Assembly (NCBI RefSeq): GCF_030644205.1
Contig: NZ_CP128647.1
Location: forward strand, 496,001 to 560,000
Length of the DNA: 64,000 bases
Direction: 5' to 3'
DNA from: Mogibacterium neglectum
GTDB lineage: Bacteria; Bacillota; Clostridia; Peptostreptococcales; Anaerovoracaceae
The notes under the pieces are model-generated. The model saw only the letters and a list, made by a program, of their open reading frames with translations, was not told the DNA's origin and did not search any database. The position numbers and the translations under genes are program-made. Of this stretch, positions 37,354 through 45,175 are shown piece by piece. How positions within the stretch are numbered: the first letter of the stretch is position 1; every line of letters starts with the position of its first letter.

Positions 37354-38391
37354 ATGTTTTTCCAGGTTTATGGTGAAAACTCATTTTACCAACTAATTGG
37401 ATGGGTTATGGTTTTTGCAGGACTTATTATTACAAATGAGATTCAGAGAAGATCTAAGGCAGGGGGCTGCTTTTTCTTTTTCGTGTTACTGGCAGCACTC
37501 ACTGCTTATTTTATCGCTATCTATATTGGTGCGGCTAATGGTGCTTCCTGGGCGCTTAAGAACCCTACATACGTTCATATGACCAGCTGGTTCCACTATG
37601 CTAAGCTCTATGCAGCTACAGCAGGATGTATAGGATTTATGATGCTCAAATACAAGAAGGGCATTGGAAAGACTGAATGGTTTAAAGTCTTTCCGTTTGT
37701 AATCGTGGCCATTAATATAGTAATCGCAGTGTGTAGCGATTTCGAGAGTGCAATAAGAGGATCCATTGCACTTGCAAATACAGGCACGAGATGGTGGTTA
37801 TCCTCTGAGGGTGTATGGCTTTACGGTGGTTGGTGGAATGTCGCAAACGGTGTTGCTGGCATTATAAACATATTCTGCATGACTGGATGGTGGGGGATTT
37901 ATCAGTCTAAAAAGAAAGATGATATGCTATGGCCGGATATGACATGGGCATACATACTAGCTTATGATGTTTGGAATTTTGAGTATACGTATTTAAATCT
38001 TCCAACACATTCGTGGTACTGCGGATTTGCGCTACTATTAGCGCCAACTGTTGCAGCGATGTTCTGGAATAAAGGTGGATGGATTCAGAATCGTGCCAAT
38101 ACACTCGCTACTTGGTGTATGTTCGCACAAGTATTCCCGATGTTCCAAGATTATAGCAGATTCTCCGTAATACCAAGCTTATACGCAGATGGTTTCATGA
38201 AGTCCAATATTCACCCAACTGCCGCTGATCCTAGAGCGGGTGGAGTTGTTGCGATCGTTTCAATCCTTATTAACCTTGCAATATTTGCATACATCGTTAA
38301 ACGAGCAAAGGCTCAAGGTATTAATCCATATAAAAAAGAAGTATTTAAAGGTACTCGTGACTTTGAAGAGGCTATGGCTAGAGCAGCATAA
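37354..38391 (+). CDS. Polytopic membrane protein, DUF5692-like
   Basis: A 345-residue very hydrophobic, Trp- and Tyr-rich protein with about eight or nine membrane segments and a basic C-terminal tail. I recognise it, with moderate confidence, as the DUF5692 type; no function is known to me. TRWWLSS, WLYGGWWNVANG and DVWNFEYTYLNLPTHSWYCG are notable aromatic loops. AAGGAGG precedes the ATG. It is the first gene of the unit holding a large flavoprotein, hypA and hypB, so a transport or electron-transfer role linked to these is inferred. Confidence 0.75.
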   Translation: MFFQVYGENSFYQLIGWVMVFAGLIITNEIQRRSKAGGCFFFFVLLAALTAYFIAIYIGAANGASWALKNPTYVHMTSWFHYAKLYAATAGCIGFMMLKYKKGIGKTEWFKVFPFVIVAINIVIAVCSDFESAIRGSIALANTGTRWWLSSEGVWLYGGWWNVANGVAGIINIFCMTGWWGIYQSKKKDDMLWPDMTWAYILAYDVWNFEYTYLNLPTHSWYCGFALLLAPTVAAMFWNKGGWIQNRANTLATWCMFAQVFPMFQDYSRFSVIPSLYADGFMKSNIHPTAADPRAGGVVAIVSILINLAIFAYIVKRAKAQGINPYKKEVFKGTRDFEEAMARAA

Positions 38392-38420
38392 TCAGATTCT
38401 AGTGATTATAGGAGAGCAGT

Positions 38421-41213
38421 ATGATTAATTACGATAAGATTAGCGGAAATAAAAAACCAGAATGTGTTAAGGATGACGGTCCCATTCGCGAACCGATAGT
38501 TAAACTTGCTAAGATGATTACCGATAGACCTGCACAGCATCTGGGTCTTAAGAAGATTACAAAAGATGACCCGGAGTATTGGGGGCTGGCAGCTTTAATT
38601 TCTGACGAGGAGGCTGAGCTAGCGAGTAAACTCGGAGTGAGGAAACCAAAGACATTTGAAGAAATTCATAAGCTTTCTGGTATGAGTGAAGAGCACTGCA
38701 GGAAACTCATAGATCATATGTCTGAACAGGGCATACTCGAGTATAATTGGGAGAATCTAGACGGTACAAATCCTAAGAATGAAAAGAGATACATAGTTCC
38801 TATGTTTGTCCCTGGAGTTGGTGAATTTGCAGCTATGCACGAGACCAATATGAGTGAGCATCCGGAGCTTGGTCGATTCTTCGAGAGGATGACGTTTCTT
38901 CCTCTTGAGAATGTAACTAAAATTGTTCCTCCTGGAGGTGCTGGTGTTGGAATGCATGTTATTCCAGTAGAGCAAGCGATTTCAATGGAAGAGACATCTA
39001 TCTCTGTTGAGCATATTTCTCACTGGCTTCAGAAATATGAAGGCAAGTATGCGGCGAGCCCATGCTCTTGTCGTAAATCTAACTGCTCATATGACGAAGG
39101 CTGCGCTGACGATTTTAACGATTGGTGCATAGCTGTCGGCGATATGGCGGATTATGTTGTTGAAACGAAGAAGGGCGGACGATACATTTCCAAAGAAGAG
39201 GCGCTTGAGATATTCAAAAAAGCAGAGGATAACGGATTTGTTCATCAGATTACAAATATTGACGGAGAACAGAAGATATTCGCCATATGCAACTGTAATG
39301 TAAATGTGTGCTATGCATTAAGAACGTCACAGCTCTTCAATACTCCAAATATGTCGCGCTCATCATATGTTGCAAGGGTGAAGAAAGAAAATTGCGTTGC
39401 TTGTGGTAGATGTGTAGAGTACTGTCCAGCAGGTGCGGTTAAGCTTGGTCAGAAGCTATGTAAAGCGGACGGGTCGGAAGTTAAGTATCCAAAGAGTTCT
39501 ATGCCTTCGCTTGAAAAGTGGGGCTCTGAGAAATGGGATATAGATTATAGAGACAATAACCGAATCAATTGCTATGAAACTGGAACTGCTCCTTGTAAAA
39601 CGGCCTGCCCTGCGCATATCGCAGTTCAGGGTTATTTAAGACTTGCGGCACAAGGAAAATATAAGGAGGCTCTGGAGTTAATAAAGAGAGAGAACCCTTT
39701 TCCGGCGGTTTGCGGCAGAATTTGCAACAGAAGATGTGAAGATGCATGTACTAGAGGGAATATTGATCAGGCGGTAGCAATTGATGAAGTGAAGAGGTTT
39801 ATCGCACAGCAAGATCTTGATAGCGATAGAAGATTTGTCCCTGATAAGGTTATACCTAAGGTGTGTGGGGAGTTTGAGGAAAAGATTGCCATAATTGGTG
39901 GCGGACCAGCTGGTTTAAGTTGCGCATATTATTTAGCTATAAAGGGATACAGCCCTACAATATTCGAGAAGGAACGTAGAATGGGTGGAATGCTTACCAA
40001 TGGAATTCCTAGTTTTAGACTTGAGAAGGATGTTGTAGAGGCAGAAATCGATGTGCTAAAAGAACTTGGTGTCCAATTTAGATGTGGAGTTGAAGTAGGT
40101 AGGGATATCACGATTCCAGAGCTCAGGGAACAAGGTTTCAAAGGATTCTACTTAGCTGTTGGACTGCAGTCTGGCGGAGAGCTAGATATCAGTGGAGCTG
40201 ATGCAAATGGAATTATATCTGGTATCGATTTTATGCGCAGGGTTAATCTCGGCGATGCAGTTGAACTAAAAGGACGAGTGGTTGTTATCGGTGGTGGCAA
40301 TATCGCTTGCGATGTTGCTAGGACAGCCATAAGACTTGGTGCAGATGCCGTGGATATGTATTCCCTTGAAGAATATGAAAAGATGCCTTGCGGTGAAGAG
40401 GATAGAAGTGAATGTGAGCGTGATGGAATAACGATTCATGGTGGATGGGGGCCAATCTCTGTTTCAAAAAATGAAGGTAATTGTGAAGCGATATCGTTTA
40501 GAAAGTGTCTCAGAGTGAGAGATGATGAAGGTAGATTTGCTCCAAAGTTCGATGATAATGATCGAGTGACTGCTAAATGTAAAGCCGTAATTTATTGTAT
40601 AGGCCAAAAGGTAGAATGGGGGGAAATACTTGAAGGTACTGATGTTGAACTTAATGCAAATGGGACGGTAAAGGCAGACCCAATTACATATCAGACGGAT
40701 GAACCAGATATCTTTGTTGGAGGCGATGTTTACACTGGTCAAAAGTTCGCTATCGATGCGATTGCAGCAGGTAAAGAAGGGGCTGTGTCTCTTCATAGAT
40801 TTGTACAGCCACGATCAAGCCTTACGATAGGGAGATATCGCAGAAACTTTGTTGAATTTAATAAAAAAGATATGAGCGTAAACGAAGAGTCATTCGACAA
40901 TTCACCAAGAGAGAGAATTGGATATAATGAGGCGCTGGCAAGGACGTTTAAAGATGAGAGAATCTCCTTTACTGAAGAGCAGGTCAAGAAGGAAACTTCA
41001 AGATGTTTATCATGTGGAGCCTCAATCGTAGACGAGAACAAGTGTATCGGATGCGGTGTATGTACTACAAAATGTGGGTTTGACGCAATTAAGCTATATC
41101 GTGAACATCCAGAATGTTCCAATATGGTACCTAGCGAAGAAAAGATGAGACATATAATCCCATACGCAATCAAACAGGCAGTGAGAGTAAAGATTGCAGG
41201 AAAGAAAGGTTAA
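38421..41213 (+). CDS. Large Fe-S flavoprotein: cysteine-rich domain, ferredoxin, GltD-like oxidoreductase, ferredoxin
   Basis: A 930-residue soluble protein. Residues 1-200: a winged-helix-like segment. 215-297: a cysteine-rich domain with CSC at 215-217, Cys222, 228, 236 and CNC at 290-292. 325-335: a CxxCxxCxxxC cluster. 392-443: the N-terminal Fe-S domain of GltD/DPYD type (CGRICNRRCEDAC, 431-443). FAD motif GGGPAG at 493-498 and NAD(P) motif GGGNIA at 624-629. 875-885: a last CxxCxxCxxxC cluster. It likely moves electrons between NAD(P)H and ferredoxin or an unknown substrate. No glutamate synthase large subunit is nearby. hypA follows directly. Confidence 0.85.
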   Translation: MINYDKISGNKKPECVKDDGPIREPIVKLAKMITDRPAQHLGLKKITKDDPEYWGLAALISDEEAELASKLGVRKPKTFEEIHKLSGMSEEHCRKLIDHMSEQGILEYNWENLDGTNPKNEKRYIVPMFVPGVGEFAAMHETNMSEHPELGRFFERMTFLPLENVTKIVPPGGAGVGMHVIPVEQAISMEETSISVEHISHWLQKYEGKYAASPCSCRKSNCSYDEGCADDFNDWCIAVGDMADYVVETKKGGRYISKEEALEIFKKAEDNGFVHQITNIDGEQKIFAICNCNVNVCYALRTSQLFNTPNMSRSSYVARVKKENCVACGRCVEYCPAGAVKLGQKLCKADGSEVKYPKSSMPSLEKWGSEKWDIDYRDNNRINCYETGTAPCKTACPAHIAVQGYLRLAAQGKYKEALELIKRENPFPAVCGRICNRRCEDACTRGNIDQAVAIDEVKRFIAQQDLDSDRRFVPDKVIPKVCGEFEEKIAIIGGGPAGLSCAYYLAIKGYSPTIFEKERRMGGMLTNGIPSFRLEKDVVEAEIDVLKELGVQFRCGVEVGRDITIPELREQGFKGFYLAVGLQSGGELDISGADANGIISGIDFMRRVNLGDAVELKGRVVVIGGGNIACDVARTAIRLGADAVDMYSLEEYEKMPCGEEDRSECERDGITIHGGWGPISVSKNEGNCEAISFRKCLRVRDDEGRFAPKFDDNDRVTAKCKAVIYCIGQKVEWGEILEGTDVELNANGTVKADPITYQTDEPDIFVGGDVYTGQKFAIDAIAAGKEGAVSLHRFVQPRSSLTIGRYRRNFVEFNKKDMSVNEESFDNSPRERIGYNEALARTFKDERISFTEEQVKKETSRCLSCGASIVDENKCIGCGVCTTKCGFDAIKLYREHPECSNMVPSEEKMRHIIPYAIKQAVRVKIAGKKG

Positions 41214-41218
41214 ATTTC

Positions 41219-41569
41219 ATGCATGAACTTGGAGTAGTATTTCATATTATCGATGAACTGAAAGTTGTTGCAGATGACAACAATGTGACCAAGTTTTCTA
41301 AAGTCGTCCTTGAACTTGGGGAGGTATCTTCTGTAATACCCTCATATCTTGAGGATTGCTGGGAATGGGCATCTGCAAAACATGAATTTGTTTCAAATGC
41401 TGAACTCCTGATTGAAACTATTCCGGCAGTTACTTACTGTGAGGCATGTGCTCGTGAATATTCAACCGTAAAGCATGGCCTTACTTGCCCATATTGCGGG
41501 AGTGGAAATACTTATTTGATACGTGGTAATGAATTTATGATTAAGGAAGTAGAAGTACCAGAGGTTTAG
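41219..41569 (+). CDS. hypA: Hydrogenase/nickel maturation protein HypA
   Basis: A 116-residue nickel chaperone. It starts MHELG, giving the N-terminal Met-His-Glu nickel site, and has a zinc domain with paired cysteines (CEAC and CPYC, about residues 74-95). HypA hands nickel to a target enzyme with HypB. It begins 5 bases after the flavoprotein and is 2 bases from hypB, so it is part of that operon. No hydrogenase or other hyp genes occur in the window. Confidence 0.94.
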   Translation: MHELGVVFHIIDELKVVADDNNVTKFSKVVLELGEVSSVIPSYLEDCWEWASAKHEFVSNAELLIETIPAVTYCEACAREYSTVKHGLTCPYCGSGNTYLIRGNEFMIKEVEVPEV

Positions 41570-41571
41570 AG

Positions 41572-42240
41572 ATGGATAAAGTAAAGGTAATTGAAGTAAG
41601 GGAAAGCGTTTTTGCAAATAACGATAGAGAGGCGGATAGGGTACGAGAGAAACTTAAATCTAAGAAGACATGCCTAATAAATCTAATGTTATCACCTGGT
41701 GCTGGTAAGACCACTACTATTCGCAGATTAATTGGTGATTTGAGTACTGAAATATCAATTGGGGTAATGGAGGCAGATATCGACTCCACTGTAGATGCGG
41801 AGGCTATCGCTGAAACTGGAGCAAAGGCTATACAGATACACACAGGTGGTATGTGTCATCTTGATGCTGGAATGACTGAGCAAGGGCTTGATGAGATAGG
41901 ATATGAAGACTTTGACCTGTTGGTGCTTGAAAATGTTGGGAACCTAGTATGTCCTGCGGAGTTCGATACCGGTGCCGCTTTCAATATGTCGATTTTATCT
42001 GTTCCAGAAGGTCATGATAAACCACTCAAATACCCTCTCATGTACGAGGTGTGTAAAGCACTCATTATTAATAAGGTTGATGTGTTACCGTATTTTGATT
42101 TTGATATGGAAAAAATAATGGAATATGCATCAAGGAGAAATCCAAGTATCAAGATATTCCCCGTTTCTGCTAAGACTGGAGAAGGCTTTGAAGAGCTCGA
42201 GACATGGCTGAAATCTGAAGTGGGAATGTGGAATTCATAA
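41572..42240 (+). CDS. hypB: Hydrogenase nickel incorporation GTPase HypB
   Basis: A 222-residue SIMIBI GTPase with P-loop SPGAGKTT (about residues 41-48), the metal-binding GGMCHLDA (Cys-His pair, about 92-99), ENVGNLVCP, and NKVD for guanine recognition. It lacks the N-terminal CxxCGC and His-rich regions, so it is a minimal HypB without a nickel store. It drives GTP-dependent nickel transfer with HypA. Last gene of the unit, followed by a terminator. Confidence 0.95.
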   Translation: MDKVKVIEVRESVFANNDREADRVREKLKSKKTCLINLMLSPGAGKTTTIRRLIGDLSTEISIGVMEADIDSTVDAEAIAETGAKAIQIHTGGMCHLDAGMTEQGLDEIGYEDFDLLVLENVGNLVCPAEFDTGAAFNMSILSVPEGHDKPLKYPLMYEVCKALIINKVDVLPYFDFDMEKIMEYASRRNPSIKIFPVSAKTGEGFEELETWLKSEVGMWNS

Positions 42241-42244
42241 AAAA

Positions 42245-42283
42245 CAGCAGCCCGCAGGATATTACATGTGGGCTGCTGATGTT
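42245..42283. terminator. Bidirectional terminator between hypB and the minus-strand membrane genes
   Basis: Arms CAGCAGCCC (42245-42253) and GGGCTGCTG (42270-42278). The minus strand continues into TTTTTT, the plus strand into a weaker GTTATTT. Core sequence shared with the terminator at 36248. Confidence 0.85.
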
Positions 42284-42299
42284 ATTTCTGATTATGAAG

Positions 42300-42812
42300 C
42301 TATCTCTCTATATGCTCGTTAATAATGTCTATATAGCGATCAAGCCTCGGTAATAGTAGTTTTTGAATTATCTTTTCAAACCTATTATGCGTGGGAATCG
42401 CAAATAGGAATGTCACAGCGATTAAGAAGGCTCCTACCATATAGCATATCATAGCAAGTGGTAACATTTCTGTGATAATCTGAGCCATGATACCTACTAG
42501 GAAGAGAAGTACGCTCTCAATAAACAAAAATATCGGTAGTGGTGCTTTATATCCTCTCGGCTCAGCTTCATATGAAAGGGTTGAAGTTTCTCCGGACGTC
42601 GATACGATATCGAATTTTAAGGTTTTTATATTTATTAATAGACCGGAAAGATTCCTTCCCTCAGGAGTTTTTTGCAGAGTCTTTATCGCTTTGCGATCTA
42701 AAGAATAACTTTGAGGGTTATCCACTCCTTTGTATGAAAGGAGTCCTTTAAGAGCGATTTGTACGACTTCGGCTGGGGCATTAATTTTTACAGTCCCTTT
42801 TAATACATTCAT
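42300..42812 (-). CDS. Hypothetical membrane protein with beta-rich N-terminal domain
   Basis: A 170-residue protein. The first 90 residues look like a soluble alpha/beta domain, possibly a polyketide-cyclase/START-like fold (VKINAPAEVVQIAL); then two membrane segments (about 93-113 and 117-140) and a charged C-terminal helix. No family recognised with confidence. It is the last of three small membrane-protein genes on the minus strand; AAGGAG precedes the ATG. Confidence 0.65.
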   Translation of the reverse strand: MNVLKGTVKINAPAEVVQIALKGLLSYKGVDNPQSYSLDRKAIKTLQKTPEGRNLSGLLINIKTLKFDIVSTSGETSTLSYEAEPRGYKAPLPIFLFIESVLLFLVGIMAQIITEMLPLAMICYMVGAFLIAVTFLFAIPTHNRFEKIIQKLLLPRLDRYIDIINEHIER

Positions 42813-42851
42813 GATATATTACTCCTTAAACTTTGATTGTTAAGCAGAGCT

Positions 42852-43322
42852 TTAATTATCCTTCTTTGCGCTATATATCAGCCAGATGATAAATGCTATT
42901 TCAATGATTGAAGCTAATACACCTAAAATCAGAGCTAAGCTTCCGATTACAAGGATAAAAATGCAGATTAATACTCCAAATATATCCAGGAGCATAGGAA
43001 ACAAGTAGAGCGATTGTCTTTTCTTTATATCAAAACTATCATTTAAATCGGCAGCATTATTTAAACACAATGCTAACATCGTAACGGATGCGATTAATAA
43101 TAATATAAAGACAAAGCCCATGAACATCAGCTTGAATAGCGTGGTTATATCCTGATAGAAAAAGTAGCTACTGCCAACCACTATGTCGTTTGATATTGAT
43201 ATTCCGAGTGTAAGATAAAGCACGATACGTATAGATGCGAAACAAATGTACGCTATTAACGATCGTTTGATCGACTTTTCTAGCTTTTCTGTTGAATAAA
43301 ACTTAGTCTCTATGTTTTTCAT
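42852..43322 (-). CDS. Hypothetical four-helix membrane protein
   Basis: A 156-residue protein with four hydrophobic segments and short charged termini, ending YSAKKDN. No family recognised. The start is uncertain: ATG 43322 or an in-frame TTG at 43337, neither with a strong Shine-Dalgarno. It sits between two other minus-strand membrane-protein genes and may form an operon with them. Confidence 0.6.
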   Translation of the reverse strand: MKNIETKFYSTEKLEKSIKRSLIAYICFASIRIVLYLTLGISISNDIVVGSSYFFYQDITTLFKLMFMGFVFILLLIASVTMLALCLNNAADLNDSFDIKKRQSLYLFPMLLDIFGVLICIFILVIGSLALILGVLASIIEIAFIIWLIYSAKKDN

Positions 43323-43378
43323 ATCTTTCTTTGGCAAATCTCTCTATCTAGCTATAAAAAATCGTATTTAAGTTCTAA

Positions 43379-43972
43379 TTATGCTTCGGTGCTATCTGAA
43401 GAACCATTGTCTTCAGACTTCACTTCGTAATCCACATCGACAGGCGCGGCATCATCTTCAGCTTCAGCGGGTACAGCTTCGGCCTGTACAGCGGTCTCGG
43501 TCTTCTGTGCAGGTGAAGCCTGAGTAGAATTAGCGTTATCAGAAGATTTCTTAAGTTCTGCAACTGCTCCAAAATCAAGGTTGCTTTCAAAGTTGCTCTC
43601 GCCCTGGAGCTTCCTGAACTGACTAATCGATACTCCGCAGAGAATCCATGTGATAATTCCTAGCACAAGTCCGAGTAAAGCGAGTATGCCCGCGATAACA
43701 GCTCCGACGATGAGCAGTATGAATCCAGTGTTCTTTCCCTGGTTCTTAGTCATAAGTACTGCTGAGCAAATGGTAACTACCACTGATACGATTAAGAGAC
43801 CGATAAGTGTTGCTTTCTGTAAAGTGAACATTTCCGTGTAGTAACCGCTGTATCCGAAATTAGATGTTAGATACGAATTGGTAATTTTAATTACTATAAA
43901 TGCTACGATTGTAGCGATTATGAGTACGGTATTGAGAATTATACCTTTCTTTGCAATGCTCTGTTCTGTCAT
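43379..43972 (-). CDS. Hypothetical membrane protein with acidic C-terminal tail
   Basis: A 197-residue protein with about four membrane segments (roughly residues 10-28, 48-66, 80-105 and a last one to 120) and a hydrophilic Ala/Glu/Asp-rich tail (about 135-197) of low complexity. ATG 43972 follows AAAGGA on the minus strand; an upstream start would add 21 residues. No family recognised. Confidence 0.65.
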   Translation of the reverse strand: MTEQSIAKKGIILNTVLIIATIVAFIVIKITNSYLTSNFGYSGYYTEMFTLQKATLIGLLIVSVVVTICSAVLMTKNQGKNTGFILLIVGAVIAGILALLGLVLGIITWILCGVSISQFRKLQGESNFESNLDFGAVAELKKSSDNANSTQASPAQKTETAVQAEAVPAEAEDDAAPVDVDYEVKSEDNGSSDSTEA

Positions 43973-44057
43973 AATTATTCCTTTCTTAACAAAAAAATAT
44001 CTACTAGATTGTAACATATTTAAGCCCGTATACATAGTTTTTAATCTACATTTCGTG

Positions 44058-44066
44058 TGTTATAAT
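44058..44066 (+). promoter_or_regulatory. Extended -10 promoter of the aldolase gene
   Basis: TGT-TATAAT (44058-44066) is a consensus extended -10; the -35 region is weak. It lies 61 bases before the aldolase ATG. Confidence 0.55.
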
Positions 44067-44126
44067 GTGAATTAAATACAAGGATTACGGTCATTTGAAA
44101 TTCGAACCGAGAAAGGGAGGTTATTA

Positions 44127-45068
44127 ATGGCACTTGTAACAACAACAGAGATGTTTAAGAAAGCATACGATGGATGCTATGCCATCGGAGCTTTTAATGT
44201 TAATAATATGGAAATCGTTCAGGGAATCACAGAGGCTTGCAAGGAAGAGAATTCTCCGGTGATACTTCAGGTGTCAAAGGGTGCTCGCTCTTATGCTAGT
44301 CACACTTATCTCATGAAACTCGTCGAGGCGGCGGTTATGGATTGCCCGGATATTCCAATTGCGCTTCACCTAGATCACGGTCCGGACTTCGAGACCTGCA
44401 AATCCTGCATAGATGGTGGATTTACTTCAGTAATGATAGATGCCTCGTCAAAACCATTTGAAGAGAACATTGAAATTACTAAGCAGGTTGTAGATTATGC
44501 GCATAAGTATGGCGTAGTAGTTGAAGCTGAACTCGGCACACTGGCAGGCATTGAAGATGATGTGGTTGTTTCAGCGGAGGATTCTTCATATACACGTCCT
44601 GAAGATGTCGAGGAGTTCGTTCGTAGGACTGGCTGCGATTCGCTTGCAATTGCTATTGGAACGAGCCATGGTGCATTTAAGTTTAAGCCAGGTACTAAGC
44701 CGCAGCTGAGATTTGATGTGCTTCACGAGTGTGAGAAGAAGCTACCTGGGTTTCCAATTGTGCTTCATGGAGCATCGTCTGTTCCACAGGAGTACGTACA
44801 CATGATTAACGCTTATGGTGGAGCGATGAAGGATGCGATAGGTGTTCCAGAGGATCAGTTGAGGGAAGCTGCTAGATCGGCAGTATGCAAGATTAATATT
44901 GATTCAGATCTCAGACTTGCTATGACGGGCTCCGTCAGAAAGCATCTGGTTGAGTGCCCTGCAGATTTTGACCCTAGGCAGTATCTGAAACCAGCAAGAG
45001 CTAATATCAAGGAACTTGTAAGGCACAAGATTGTAAATGTTCTTGGCTGTTCAGGAAAAGCGCTATAA
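44127..45068 (+). CDS. fba: Class II fructose-bisphosphate aldolase
   Basis: A 313-residue zinc-dependent aldolase: GAFNVNNMEIVQ at the N terminus, zinc-binding HLDHGP (about 83-88), EAELGTLAGIEDD, and VLHGASSVP. It splits fructose-1,6-bisphosphate in glycolysis. GGGAGG precedes the ATG. It has its own promoter and a hairpin after the stop. Confidence 0.94.
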   Translation: MALVTTTEMFKKAYDGCYAIGAFNVNNMEIVQGITEACKEENSPVILQVSKGARSYASHTYLMKLVEAAVMDCPDIPIALHLDHGPDFETCKSCIDGGFTSVMIDASSKPFEENIEITKQVVDYAHKYGVVVEAELGTLAGIEDDVVVSAEDSSYTRPEDVEEFVRRTGCDSLAIAIGTSHGAFKFKPGTKPQLRFDVLHECEKKLPGFPIVLHGASSVPQEYVHMINAYGGAMKDAIGVPEDQLREAARSAVCKINIDSDLRLAMTGSVRKHLVECPADFDPRQYLKPARANIKELVRHKIVNVLGCSGKAL

Positions 45069-45100
45069 TATTTGAAAAAATATCATTTTCACGAGATTAA

Positions 45101-45125
45101 GAGCATTGCGCAGAGCGCAGTGCTC
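45101..45125 (+). terminator. Hairpin after the aldolase gene, weak terminator
   Basis: GAGCATTGCGC (45101-45111) pairs with GCGCAGTGCTC (45115-45125) with one G-T pair and an AGA loop. No proper T-tract follows, so it may be a processing or attenuating hairpin and not a true terminator. Confidence 0.5.
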
Positions 45126-45175
45126 TACTATTATAGATATATGAAAAAATACTTACATTTGCTTAAGAGGTTTAG

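Noticed and set aside
38421-41213. Glutamate synthase small subunit
   Set aside because: The middle part is GltD-like, but no large subunit is nearby and there are about 300 extra N-terminal residues and an added C-terminal ferredoxin domain. The GltD fold is common to many NAD(P)H oxidoreductases.
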